Source of the DNA: DATBFX01 sp036558305
GTDB taxonomy: Bacteria; Chloroflexota; Chloroflexia; Thermomicrobiales; UBA6265
Direction of reading: 5' to 3'
Length of the DNA: 16,179 nucleotides
Assembly (NCBI GenBank): GCA_036558305.1
Contig: DATBFX010000417.1
Location: 1-16,179, forward strand
Positions 1 through 7,809 of this stretch are shown piece by piece. Every line of letters starts with the position of its first letter. Positions within the stretch are counted from its first letter, which is position 1. Under the pieces are notes generated by a model, which saw only the letters and a program-made list of their open reading frames with translations, was not told where the DNA came from and did no database searches. A program made the translations under genes and the position numbers.

Positions 1-1
1 G

Positions 2-2737
2 GTCGCCGCCGCGGTCGCCGCCCAGCGGGCGCTCGCCGCCGCGGCCTGGCCGGAGACCGGCCCCATCCGCGTCCGCATGGCCGTCCACCTCGGCGAGGCC
101 CGCCCGGAGGACGGCGACTACACCGCCCCCTGCCTCAACCGCCTGGCCCGGCTGCTGGCGACCGGCCACGGCGGCCAGGTCCTCCTGACCGAGGCGGTCC
201 GGCGCCTGGTCGAGGGCCGCGTGCCGGAGGGGGTGACGCTCGTCGACCTCGGCCGCCACCGGCTGCGCGACCTGCTCGACCCCGAGCGGGTGGCCCAACT
301 CGCCATCGCCGGGTTGCCGGCGACCTTCCCACCGCTCAAGAGCCTGGAGCGCCACCCGACCAACCTGCCGGTGCAGCCGACCGACCTCGTCGGGCGGGAC
401 GACGACCTCGCCGATCTCAGGGCGCTGCTGGCCGGGGCCGGGGTCCGCCTGGTCACCCTGACCGGCCCCGGCGGGGTCGGCAAGACCCGGCTGGCCCTCC
501 AAGCCGCGGCCGACCTGCTCGATGCGTTCGCGGACGGCGCCTTCTTCGTCGATCTGTCGGCCGTCGCCGATCCCTCGCTCGTCCTCCCGGCGATCGCCCA
601 AACGCTCGGCGTCCGCGAGGGCGGCGGTCAAACGCCGCGGGAGGCGCTGGTCGGGTACCTGGCCGGAAAGCACCTTCTGCTGGTCCTGGACAACTGCGAG
701 CAGGTGGTCGCCGCCGCGCCGGTCGTCGCCGACCTGTTGACCGTGGGTGCCGAGCTGAAGGTGCTGGCCACCAGCCGGACGCCGCTGCGGCTGCGGGCGG
801 AGCGCGAGTTCGCCGTGTCGCCCCTCGCGGTTCCGCCGTTGCGGCGGTTGCCGCCGCTCGCCGACCTGGCGCGCATCCCGGCGGTCGCCCTGTTCGTCCA
901 ACGGGCCGCGGCGGCCAAGCGGGGCTTCCTCCTCACCGACGGCAACGCGCGGGCGGTGGCCGAGATCTGTACCCGCCTCGACGGGCTGCCGCTGGCGATC
1001 GAACTCGCCGCGGCGCGGACCAAACTCCTGGCGCCGGCCGCCCTCCTGGCACGGCTGGGGGACCGGCTCGCGCTGCTCACCGGCGGCGCCCGCGACCTGC
1101 CGGCGCGGCAGCGGACGCTGCGGGCGGCGATCGCCTGGAGCCACGACCTCCTCTCGCCCACGGAACAGACGCTCTTCCGGCGTCTCGGCGTCTTCGCCGG
1201 CGGCTTCTCCTTCGCGACCGCCGAGGCAGTCGTCGATCCCGACGGCACGCTCGACCTCTTCGCGGAGGTCGCCTCGCTCGTCGACAAGAGTCTGCTGCGC
1301 CAGGAGGAGCAGCCGGACGGCGACCCCCGCTTCCGGTTCCTGGAAACGATCCGCGCCTACGCCCTCGAACGCCTCGACGCCGGCGAGGACGCCGAAGCCG
1401 TTCGCCGGGCACACGCGGCGCACTTCCTGGCGCTGGCGGAGGAAGCGGCGCCGGAACTGGCAGGTCCGCGCCAGATCGCCTGGCTCGACCGTTTGGAGGC
1501 CGATCACGACAACCTGCGGGCGGCCCTGGGCTGGTTTGAGTCGCACGACGAATCTGCGCTGCTCCGCCTGGCCGCCGCGCTCTGGCGCTTCTGGAGGATG
1601 CGCAGTCATTTGAGCGAAGGCCGGAGATGGCTTGAGCGGGCATTGAGCGATCAGCACGGCCGCTCCGGAGAGCGACAACGAGCCCTGGCCGGTGCGGGTG
1701 CGCTTGCCCGCGCCCAAGGCGATTACGGCCGGGCACACACCCTCTACCAAGAGGGGTTGGCCATCGCTCGATGCCGCGGCGACGACGCTGGCGTCGCCGC
1801 GTTTCTCAACAACCTCGGCGCCGTGGCGCTCGCCTGGGGCGACCTCGACGTGGCCAATCAGCGCTTCGAGGAGAGCCTGGCCTGGGCCGAGGCGCAGGGC
1901 GATCGCCACCTCGCGTCGATCGCGCTCAGCAATCTCGGAGCGATCGACCAGTATCGAGGGAACAGGGAACGAGCCGCCGAGCGCTACGAGACCGGTTTGG
2001 CGATCTGCAGGCAACTCGGCGACGACCAGGGGGTGATGGAGATGCTCTTCAACCTGCTCTCCCTGGTCGCGTCGCTTCCCACGGAGCAGCACCAGGCCCG
2101 ACGGTTGGGTGACGAGGCGCTCGCCCTCAGCCGCACGCTGGGCGATCGGCAGGCGGAGGCGTTGGCGCTCTCTGAGCTGGCCGCGGTCGCCGAAGCCGCG
2201 GGTGATCCGGCGCAGGCGGCCACCTTGCGTGCGGAAAGCCTCGAACTCTTCCGCGAGATTGGCGACGAGAGCGGCATCGCGCTGGCCCTCGGCAGCCTCG
2301 GTCTCCTCGTCCTTGAGCAGAATGATCTCCTCCGAGCAACCGACCTGTGCCGCGATGCCCTCCGGATCAACGCCGCGCTTGGCGAACGGGAGAGCGTGGC
2401 GACCGCGTTGGAAGCCCTGGCGATGGTGGCGCAGGCACACGGCGCCCATGCCCAAGCCGCCCGCTGGCTGGGGGCAGCCGACGCCATTCGGCAGGAACTC
2501 GGGTCACCGGCATCGCCGTTGCTCCAAGCACGCGTCGACCGGACCGTCGCCTCGCTTCGTGGGCAACTCGGCGCCGACGAGTTCGCGGATGCCTGGAAGA
2601 CCGGACAGGCGGTCGGCGCCGAGCACGCCGTCCAGGAGGCGCTCGCCGTCGCGGCGTCGGCATTCGCCGGAGTCTGGGACTCGGCACCGAGCGGTGGAGG
2701 TGCCGCCACTGTTGCGGTCGCCTCCTCGATGCGATAA
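2..2737 (+). CDS. Class III cyclase–STAND ATPase–TPR signalling protein (5' end outside window)
   Basis: A large multidomain regulator whose reading frame is already open at base 2, so the true start lies upstream; the ATG at 77 sits inside the cyclase domain. Visible-fragment residues 1–~90 match the end of a class III nucleotide cyclase: the GDYTAPCLNRLARLL stretch corresponds to the usual GDYFGPAVNRAARL, with the Asn/Arg pair kept. An NB-ARC/AP-ATPase module follows, with Walker A GPGGVGKT (about 155–162), Walker B LLLVLDN (about 225–231), an ATSR sensor-like motif and a GLPLAIELAAAR motif. From about residue 540 the protein is helical TPR-like repeats such as LNNLGAVALAWGDLDVA. This architecture is typical of cytoplasmic STAND regulators in Actinobacteria and Chloroflexota. 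Cyclase activity cannot be judged because the metal-binding aspartates would lie upstream. The next gene starts 49 bases downstream on the same strand. Confidence 0.9.
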   Translation, partial: VAAAVAAQRALAAAAWPETGPIRVRMAVHLGEARPEDGDYTAPCLNRLARLLATGHGGQVLLTEAVRRLVEGRVPEGVTLVDLGRHRLRDLLDPERVAQLAIAGLPATFPPLKSLERHPTNLPVQPTDLVGRDDDLADLRALLAGAGVRLVTLTGPGGVGKTRLALQAAADLLDAFADGAFFVDLSAVADPSLVLPAIAQTLGVREGGGQTPREALVGYLAGKHLLLVLDNCEQVVAAAPVVADLLTVGAELKVLATSRTPLRLRAEREFAVSPLAVPPLRRLPPLADLARIPAVALFVQRAAAAKRGFLLTDGNARAVAEICTRLDGLPLAIELAAARTKLLAPAALLARLGDRLALLTGGARDLPARQRTLRAAIAWSHDLLSPTEQTLFRRLGVFAGGFSFATAEAVVDPDGTLDLFAEVASLVDKSLLRQEEQPDGDPRFRFLETIRAYALERLDAGEDAEAVRRAHAAHFLALAEEAAPELAGPRQIAWLDRLEADHDNLRAALGWFESHDESALLRLAAALWRFWRMRSHLSEGRRWLERALSDQHGRSGERQRALAGAGALARAQGDYGRAHTLYQEGLAIARCRGDDAGVAAFLNNLGAVALAWGDLDVANQRFEESLAWAEAQGDRHLASIALSNLGAIDQYRGNRERAAERYETGLAICRQLGDDQGVMEMLFNLLSLVASLPTEQHQARRLGDEALALSRTLGDRQAEALALSELAAVAEAAGDPAQAATLRAESLELFREIGDESGIALALGSLGLLVLEQNDLLRATDLCRDALRINAALGERESVATALEALAMVAQAHGAHAQAARWLGAADAIRQELGSPASPLLQARVDRTVASLRGQLGADEFADAWKTGQAVGAEHAVQEALAVAASAFAGVWDSAPSGGGAATVAVASSMR

Positions 2738-2786
2738 CGTGCACCCGCTGATAGAAAGCCTTCGTGCCACGAGCGGAGAACGACGG

Positions 2787-4298
2787 ATGTGTGTTCGCCC
2801 AAAGCCACGGCGCCTGCTCTTCATCGCCCTCGTCACCGTGCTCCTCGTGGTCAACGGGGGACTCGCCGGAAAAGCGGGTGCGTCCCCGACCGGCGATGTG
2901 CCCGCGGGTTACTACGAGAGCCCGACGTTTGGCTACCTGATTCGCCTCGACGACCCGAGTTGGCAGATCACGGACGAGCAATCGACCGGCAACGCCGACG
3001 AACTCGTGCTGACCGGACCGGCCGGTCTCGTCGCTTTCGATGGCTACACGGGATACGGCGGCAGTCCCGACGCATGCCTCGCCGGCGAGGAGTCGCGCGT
3101 CGCGGGCGATCCCACGGTGAGCGATTTCGCCGTCGCCACCGACGACGACGGCAACGCCGCCGAGGTCCACGCGCCCGGTTGGGCGTACCGGATTTACACC
3201 CTCGTCGCGTCCGACGCGAGCGGGACCCAAACGCCGATGGCCCTCACCATCGACTGCCGGACGCTCATCCCCGGTTCCGCCGTGCTCGAAGTCCGGCACT
3301 ATGTCCCACTCGCCGCGTACGACAAGGCCCTCCCGAGCGCCGACACGCTGATGCACGCGGTCGTCCTCGCCCGTCGGTCGGTCGACGAGTCGACCACCCC
3401 CGACCCTACGTTCTACCCGGCGGAAAACATGACCTACTCGAACGACGGTGCCGACGCCGGCAGCATCGCCGTAACCGCACTCGACGAGGCGCCGTCCGCC
3501 GACCTGCCGGCACCGGCACCGACCGGGACCCACTGGGTCGCAGCGACGATCGAGTTCCGCAACACCGGTCGGGATTCGCTGGAAGCCGATGCCGGTGCCC
3601 CGTACGTCGTCGATGAATTCGGCGTGGTGACGTCCTCGGCCTACTACCGCTGGGACAGCGCGCCCGGCGATCCCGACGCGCAGGTGCAATCGCTGCCGGG
3701 TGGATCGGAGGCGATCGCGGAAGGCTGGTTCGCCGTGGCCGATGGCGCGCGGGTGAGTGCCGTCGAGTGCGACTGTTTTGCATCGCTCGGCATGGGGACG
3801 CGGATCATCACCTCGTATCGGCCGCGTTTGGGCCGTGTCGGTCCGCTCGACCACGAATACTACGACTGCCTGCACTACCCGCGGTCTCCGGTCCTCGTCT
3901 TCGACCGGGATGGGACCGAACGGGCCCTGATTACCGTGATCGACCTCTCGGGACTGGATGCGTCCTCCGCCGATCAGTTGACGCTCGCCGTCGAGAACAG
4001 CGGCAACTCGCCATGGACGTTCGACCCGCGAAACGTCGTCGTCTGGGGCGCCGGCGATTCCTGGCCCAGCGACGCCGAGTGGGAAACGGGCGACCCGGCC
4101 GATGGGGTCGCGCGCACCCTGGCTCCCCACGAGCGCGGCATCGTCCGCCTCTCCTTCGCGAAAGACCTCCAAATCGGCATACCGCTCGTGCTCGACGCCC
4201 ATTACTGGGCCGAGGGGGACCAGGAGGTGTACCTCGCCTCGCTCGTACCCTGCCAGGGCAGCGCCGGTCGCCCCATCATCCGAGAAGCGGGAAGGTGA
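2787..4298 (+). CDS. Secreted protein of unknown function with Ig-like/DUF4352-like regions
   Basis: 503 residues. I chose the ATG at 2787 because GGAG at 2775–2778 lies 8 bases upstream and the protein then starts with a good signal peptide: basic n-region (RPKPRR), hydrophobic core (residues 10–27), and an AxA-type site near residue 32 (AGA-SP). The frame is open back to 2109, but that part overlaps the upstream gene and lacks protein-like character. The mature protein begins with a domain containing YYESPTFGYLIRLDDPSW. Around residues 215–290 is a beta-rich segment (GTHWVAATIEFRNTG) resembling the DUF4352/telomeric-repeat-like extracellular fold, and near the C-terminus is a second similar one (LTLAVENSGNSPWTFDPRNV). 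I see no catalytic motif. It is probably an exported or surface-associated protein with a binding or structural role. It converges on the peroxiredoxin gene with 29 bases between the stops. Confidence 0.85.
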   Translation: MCVRPKPRRLLFIALVTVLLVVNGGLAGKAGASPTGDVPAGYYESPTFGYLIRLDDPSWQITDEQSTGNADELVLTGPAGLVAFDGYTGYGGSPDACLAGEESRVAGDPTVSDFAVATDDDGNAAEVHAPGWAYRIYTLVASDASGTQTPMALTIDCRTLIPGSAVLEVRHYVPLAAYDKALPSADTLMHAVVLARRSVDESTTPDPTFYPAENMTYSNDGADAGSIAVTALDEAPSADLPAPAPTGTHWVAATIEFRNTGRDSLEADAGAPYVVDEFGVVTSSAYYRWDSAPGDPDAQVQSLPGGSEAIAEGWFAVADGARVSAVECDCFASLGMGTRIITSYRPRLGRVGPLDHEYYDCLHYPRSPVLVFDRDGTERALITVIDLSGLDASSADQLTLAVENSGNSPWTFDPRNVVVWGAGDSWPSDAEWETGDPADGVARTLAPHERGIVRLSFAKDLQIGIPLVLDAHYWAEGDQEVYLASLVPCQGSAGRPIIREAGR

Positions 4299-4327
4299 GA
4301 TCGGCGCCCGCTCGAATCGGTGCCGAC

Positions 4328-4870
4328 TCATTGCCTGGCCGCCGCCGCCCGCACCGCCGCGACCGCGGCGTCGTAGTCGGGCTCCAGCATCTGATCGGCG
4401 ACGTAGTCGGCGTAGGCGATGCGGTCGGTGCGGTCGATCACGAAGACGGCACGCTGGAGCAGGCGCCATTCTTTGATGAGGACGCCGTAGTCGCGGCCGA
4501 ATCCCTCGTCCTTGTGGGCCGAGAGCGCTTCGTGGCTGACGCCCTCGGCGGTTTGCCAGCGGGCCTGGGCAAAGGGGAGATCCATACTGATCGTGTAGAC
4601 CACCACGTCGGGCGGGAGATCGGCGCGCAGGTTTTCCCAGCGGCGCGTTTCGACGTGGCAGACCGGCGTGTCGAGCGAGTTGATCACGTTGAGGAGACGG
4701 ACGCGACCGGCGGTGTCCGCGAGGCGCACCGCCCCCATCGCCCCCGCCGTCGGATCGAAGTGCTCCAGCGCGAAGGGAGGCGCCGGATCGCCGGGTTGCA
4801 GCCTGGCGCCGACGACGGTGAGTTGCTCGCCGAGTTCGAATGCCTCTCCGGTGCGCTCGATCGCTGCCAT
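4328..4870 (-). CDS. tpx: Tpx-type thiol peroxidase (peroxiredoxin) lacking the resolving cysteine
   Basis: 180 residues, a little longer than E. coli Tpx (168). The family reduces hydroperoxides in the cytoplasm, using thioredoxin as electron donor. The peroxidatic site is intact: NSLDTPVC with Thr68, Pro69 and Cys71, then HVETRRWE. The Tpx-specific SMDLPFAQARW motif (95–105) and a likely active-site Arg140 (LLQRAVFVID) are also present. In standard atypical 2-Cys Tpx proteins the resolving cysteine follows this motif (FAQxRFC). Here the position is Gln106, and Cys71 is the only cysteine in the protein. It may therefore work as a 1-Cys enzyme, needing an external thiol. The ATG at 4870 is preceded by a purine-rich GGGGGAGG Shine-Dalgarno; the open frame continues upstream to 5179 but without recognisable homology. 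A candidate promoter lies about 45 bases upstream. Confidence 0.93.
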   Translation of the reverse strand: MAAIERTGEAFELGEQLTVVGARLQPGDPAPPFALEHFDPTAGAMGAVRLADTAGRVRLLNVINSLDTPVCHVETRRWENLRADLPPDVVVYTISMDLPFAQARWQTAEGVSHEALSAHKDEGFGRDYGVLIKEWRLLQRAVFVIDRTDRIAYADYVADQMLEPDYDAAVAAVRAAAARQ

Positions 4871-5513
4871 CTCCCTCCCCCCTCTTGCCCGTTGCCGGTA
4901 CGCCGGCGGCCGAGATTGTAGCCGCTGGGAGGGAAGACGTTCCGCGGAGTCCGGTGGCCACGCACCACACCGGTCTCCCTCGCGCGGCGCGGGCAGGCGC
5001 CGGCACGGCGGTAAGTCCCGCCGCGCGGTGCCCGCTGCGGCGTCTTCAGGCTCGCCTTCCCCGCGGTTGCCCAGAATGTCGCCCCTCGGCGACAGCCGTG
5101 GAGGCCAGGCACACCCCGACCGTGCTAGGACTACTGGACGGTCTGCCGTGGGACCATCGGGGGGATGATCTGGCATCACATCTGGTGTATCTGGGGCAGC
5201 GTACCGCCGCCTTCGTGTAGTTCATGCGACCGACGAGCGTGTCGGTTCGCGACGACCAGGTCTCGACTGGCCGGGCGTCCTGGGTGTAAGCGCGCCGCCC
5301 CGGCAGGCCCACCGCCTCGGCACCGACCGCCCCCTTTTCCCGGGCCGGGGCGCTTTCACGCGAAACACGCGCTCGGCAGCCAACGCTTGCCGATGGTTGG
5401 GACTGGCGCCGTCCCGTTGCCTACCACGGAACCCCCGGGGGGCCGCTTCGGACGATGGCGGCGCGTCACGGCGGTGCCGAGGCGGCCGACGTGCTACCAA
5501 AGGGGGGAGAGGC
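4871..5513. other. Non-coding stretch between divergent tpx and beta-repeat operon
   Basis: I see no convincing gene in these 643 bases: open frames here are short and have low-complexity Arg/Pro-rich translations. It should hold the promoters of both flanking genes; only the tpx side shows a candidate. It contains a nested inverted repeat: outer GCGGGCA (4987–4993) with TGCCCGC (5027–5033), inner CGGCGG (5004–5009) with CCGCCG (5016–5021) around a TAAGTC loop. A second, weaker repeat is GACCGT (5118–5123) with ACGGTC (5138–5143). The repeats could form structured leader RNA on either strand, but I do not recognise a riboswitch class. Confidence 0.5.
4915..4943 (-). promoter_or_regulatory. 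Candidate promoter of the Tpx gene
   Basis: On the minus strand, GGAACG (plus 4938–4943) is followed by a 17-base spacer and TACAAT (plus 4915–4920), one base off the TATAAT consensus. Predicted transcription would start about 38 bases before the Tpx ATG. The -35 does not match housekeeping TTGACA; GGAAC is a common -35 for ECF sigma factors, so stress-type control is possible. This is pattern reading only. Confidence 0.35.
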
Positions 5514-6512
5514 ATGCCCGGCAAGGTCGACATCGTGAACAACGGACCCGACACGACGATCACGCTGAACGGCGACAACGGGATGATCTCGACGGGAGGG
5601 CACGGAGCGAACGGCCAACTCCTCCTCTCTACCACCGACGGGGTGATCCGGATCGGCCTGAACGCCAACAACGGAAACGTGCACCTTCACCGCCTGCCGC
5701 CGGCCGGCACCACAGGCATGGGCGCCCTCATGGGAGCGCTGACGATCAGGCTCGACGCCGACACGGGTGACCTATTGATCGGCGGCGGCGGAGTCGGGGG
5801 CGAACTCGTGCTGCTGGGCTCCACGGCGACGCAACACGACGCTGCGCATGCCACCATTCACCTGCGCGCCGAGGATGCCATCGTGCGCGTGGGCGGTGCC
5901 GGTCAGGACGGCGACGTGGTGCTGCTCGACGCCAAGGGCAAGGCAAAGATGCGCCTGATCGGGAGTCACGGCCACGTCTGGTTGGGTGGCAACGGCCAGG
6001 CCGGGCTCCTCACGCTCTTTCCGGCCGGCGTCGAGAACGTCACGGACACGACGAAAGCCTCGATGTTCCTCGACGGGAACAAAGGGGACATCGTGCTGCA
6101 AAATGCCGACTGCGCCGAGGACTTCGACGTGGCCGAGACCGAGGCGGCCGAGCCGGGGGCGGTGATGGTCATCGCCGAGGACGGCCGACTCCGGCACTGT
6201 ACCGAGGCGTACGACCGCCGGGTGGCCGGCGTCGTGTCCGGCGCCGGTGAGTACCGGCCCGGTATCGTCCTCGACCGGCGAGCCTCGGCATCGCCTCGCG
6301 CAGCGCTGGCGATGGTGGGCAAAGCGTATGCCAGGGTTGATGCCGGCCACGGGGCCATCGCCGCCGGCGACCTGCTGACCACGTCGCCCACCCCAGGGCA
6401 CGCGATGAAAGCCGTCGACGAGCGCCGCGCTTTCGGTGCCGTGCTGGGCAAGGCGCTTGGCGCGCATCACGACGGCACCGGGCTGATCCCGATCGTCATT
6501 GCCCTGCAGTGA
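5514..6512 (+). CDS. Glycine-rich beta-repeat (tail-fibre/beta-helix-like) protein with conserved C-terminal domain
   Basis: 332 residues. The ATG at 5514 follows an AGGGGGGAGA ribosome binding site at the right distance; the frame is open further upstream but with non-protein-like sequence. Residues 1–~195 are short beta-strand repeats separated by Gly/Asn/Asp turns, for example GGHGANGQLLLSTTDG, GGGGVGGELVLLGS and GGAGQDGDVVLLDAKG, spaced as expected for a stacked beta-solenoid like those of phage tail fibres. Residues ~198–332 form a separate compact domain starting DCAEDFDV, with AYDRRVAGVVSGAG (232–245) and GDLLTTSPTPGHAMKA (285–300). From memory this domain is common at the C-terminus of bacterial and phage beta-repeat proteins, and its layout recalls Peptidase_G2-like autoprocessing domains; I could not confirm a catalytic residue. 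No signal peptide is visible. The beta-propeller gene starts 16 bases downstream, so the two are very likely co-transcribed. Confidence 0.85.
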   Translation: MPGKVDIVNNGPDTTITLNGDNGMISTGGHGANGQLLLSTTDGVIRIGLNANNGNVHLHRLPPAGTTGMGALMGALTIRLDADTGDLLIGGGGVGGELVLLGSTATQHDAAHATIHLRAEDAIVRVGGAGQDGDVVLLDAKGKAKMRLIGSHGHVWLGGNGQAGLLTLFPAGVENVTDTTKASMFLDGNKGDIVLQNADCAEDFDVAETEAAEPGAVMVIAEDGRLRHCTEAYDRRVAGVVSGAGEYRPGIVLDRRASASPRAALAMVGKAYARVDAGHGAIAAGDLLTTSPTPGHAMKAVDERRAFGAVLGKALGAHHDGTGLIPIVIALQ

Positions 6513-6528
6513 GCCCGGAGGCCGTTCG

Positions 6529-7554
6529 ATGAGCGCGCTTAGCTATCGCAGCAGCCTCAAGAAGATCGGCGTTCCTGCCGGCGCGCCCCAGTCGTACCTG
6601 GCATTCGCGTCGAGACCGAAAAGTTTGCGCGCGGCGATCAGGTCGATGGACCACCCGGCCTCGAGCGACTGGTCGGAACCACCGAACATCTACCGGGACG
6701 AAGACTGGACCGACGAGGTGCAGGGGATCGCCTGGGACGGCGGCCATTGGATCTTCTCCGCGAACGCAAACCAGACCAAGCCGGGCCACAACGACAAGGC
6801 GATCTACGTCTTCCCCAACCATTCCAACCTGAAAGACGGCAATTGGAGCCAGATGATCGCCTACAAAAACATCCCGCACCCGAATGTCGGCGTGACGGTG
6901 CACGAGAGCGATGACCATTGGGGCCAGATCACCTACGACAACGGTCACGTCTACGTCGCCCACTTCTGGGACACGGACGACCCGCACTTTCCCCGGAACG
7001 CTCGGGTGCTGGTGCTGAAAGACAAGGGGGGATCGCTCAGTTATTCGCATTGGATCGAACTCGACAAACCGACCTCGCCGAAACCACCCCACAAAACAGA
7101 CAGGGCCGAGTTCCAGGCGATCAACCCGTGGGACGGGATGCTCTACACCTGTTTCGGCGGCGGCGAGATCTCCGAGTTCTTCATCCACGAACCGAACGGG
7201 AAGTGGACGAAGCGCGTCTTGCCGCTCACCCCGTCGGTGACGGCGGTGCAAGGCGCCTGCTTCTCGCCGAACGGCCATCTCTACATCGCGACCAACGAGA
7301 CCCCCAGCGGCGACGACGAGCACCAGATGATCTATTACTACTCCGCGCTGAACGGGCACCGGCTCGGCCAGATCAGGGTGCTCGCGGACGAAGGGCTGCC
7401 CGACCAGGAGTTGGAAGGCATCTGCTACGCGCCGCTGGTCGCGCCGAACGGCGACAAGGTGTGGATCCACGCGATCCTGCTCGAAAACATCAACCTCGCG
7501 CTCGACAACATCTTCATCAAGCAGTGGGCGGGTGCCCGACCGGATGTGATCTAG
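6529..7554 (+). CDS. Beta-propeller-like hypothetical protein
   Basis: 341 residues, function not recognised. The ATG at 6529 has GGAGG at 6517–6521 with a 7-base spacer. After a basic N-terminus (residues 1–40, no signal peptide) come about five repeats of the type hydrophobic–Gly–x–[LIV][YW][LIV]–aromatic: QGIAWDGGHWIFSAN, WGQITYDNGHVYVAHF, FQAINPWDGMLYTCFGG, QGACFSPNGHLYIATNE and LEGICYAPLVAPNGDKVW. This spacing is typical of beta-propeller blades (NHL, SMP-30 or WD-like folds), which serve as binding scaffolds or, less often, enzymes. It is rich in Trp, His and Asp. It is the second gene of an operon with the preceding beta-repeat protein, 16 bases apart, so the two products may act together, for instance as parts of a surface or tail-like structure. 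That role is inference. Confidence 0.82.
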   Translation: MSALSYRSSLKKIGVPAGAPQSYLAFASRPKSLRAAIRSMDHPASSDWSEPPNIYRDEDWTDEVQGIAWDGGHWIFSANANQTKPGHNDKAIYVFPNHSNLKDGNWSQMIAYKNIPHPNVGVTVHESDDHWGQITYDNGHVYVAHFWDTDDPHFPRNARVLVLKDKGGSLSYSHWIELDKPTSPKPPHKTDRAEFQAINPWDGMLYTCFGGGEISEFFIHEPNGKWTKRVLPLTPSVTAVQGACFSPNGHLYIATNETPSGDDEHQMIYYYSALNGHRLGQIRVLADEGLPDQELEGICYAPLVAPNGDKVWIHAILLENINLALDNIFIKQWAGARPDVI

Positions 7555-7611
7555 CCGGCGCGCATTCGGTCCGGCATGGACGGCGATCACGGGGCTGACG
7601 GCGACTGGCAC

Positions 7612-7625
7612 GCGGCACGTGCCGC
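7612..7625. repeat. 14-base perfect palindrome between convergent genes
   Basis: GCGGCACGTGCCGC is an exact palindrome about 58 bases after the beta-propeller stop codon. It could be a protein-binding site or a weak terminator stem. It has no following T-tract, so I do not call it a terminator. Confidence 0.4.
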
Positions 7626-7704
7626 ATCGCCCGTTTGCACGGGACCGCGTTGCCGGCACCGGCAAAGGCGACCCCTCGAGAACCACCGCCCCCGTTTGGG
7701 CGCT

Positions 7705-7724
7705 GGGCGGAACCGCCCCTATTT
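7705..7724 (+). terminator. Possible weak terminator of the beta-repeat/beta-propeller operon
   Basis: GGGCGGAACCGCCC (7705–7718) can form a short GC hairpin with a GAAC tetraloop and is followed by CTATTT. The stem is only about 5 pairs and the T-tract is poor, so this is a weak candidate. The 255-base gap 7555–7809 separates convergent genes and holds no gene I can see. Another stem with one G·U pair (7538–7546 with 7563–7571) straddles the beta-propeller stop codon. Confidence 0.25.
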
Positions 7725-7809
7725 GCGCATCACTCGGCTGCAAGGGCGTTCGGATCGTCGGTCGTCCCGTACGTCGTGACGAGGGACCCGTCGTGTGCGG
7801 TACCGCGAG

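Noticed and set aside
77..79. ATG at 77 as start of the first gene
   Set aside because: The frame is open to the window edge and the preceding residues (AWPETGPIRVR) are already typical cyclase sequence.
2109..2786. Upstream extension of the secreted protein to 2109
   Set aside because: It overlaps the TPR-coding region in another frame and would bury the signal peptide; the start at 2787 has a ribosome binding site.
2367..5006. Very long open frame on the minus strand (about 879 codons)
   Set aside because: It runs antisense to the STAND gene, the secreted protein gene and part of tpx. The translation is Arg/Gly/Pro-rich without domains, as expected for an antisense frame in high-GC DNA.
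4871..5513. Cobalamin or other riboswitch upstream of tpx or the beta-repeat operon
   Set aside because: GC stems are present, but no conserved riboswitch box could be matched on either strand.
6496..7743. 415-codon minus-strand frame over the beta-propeller gene
   Set aside because: The plus frame has good ribosome binding sites and blade repeats, while the minus translation lacks domains and runs into non-coding DNA.
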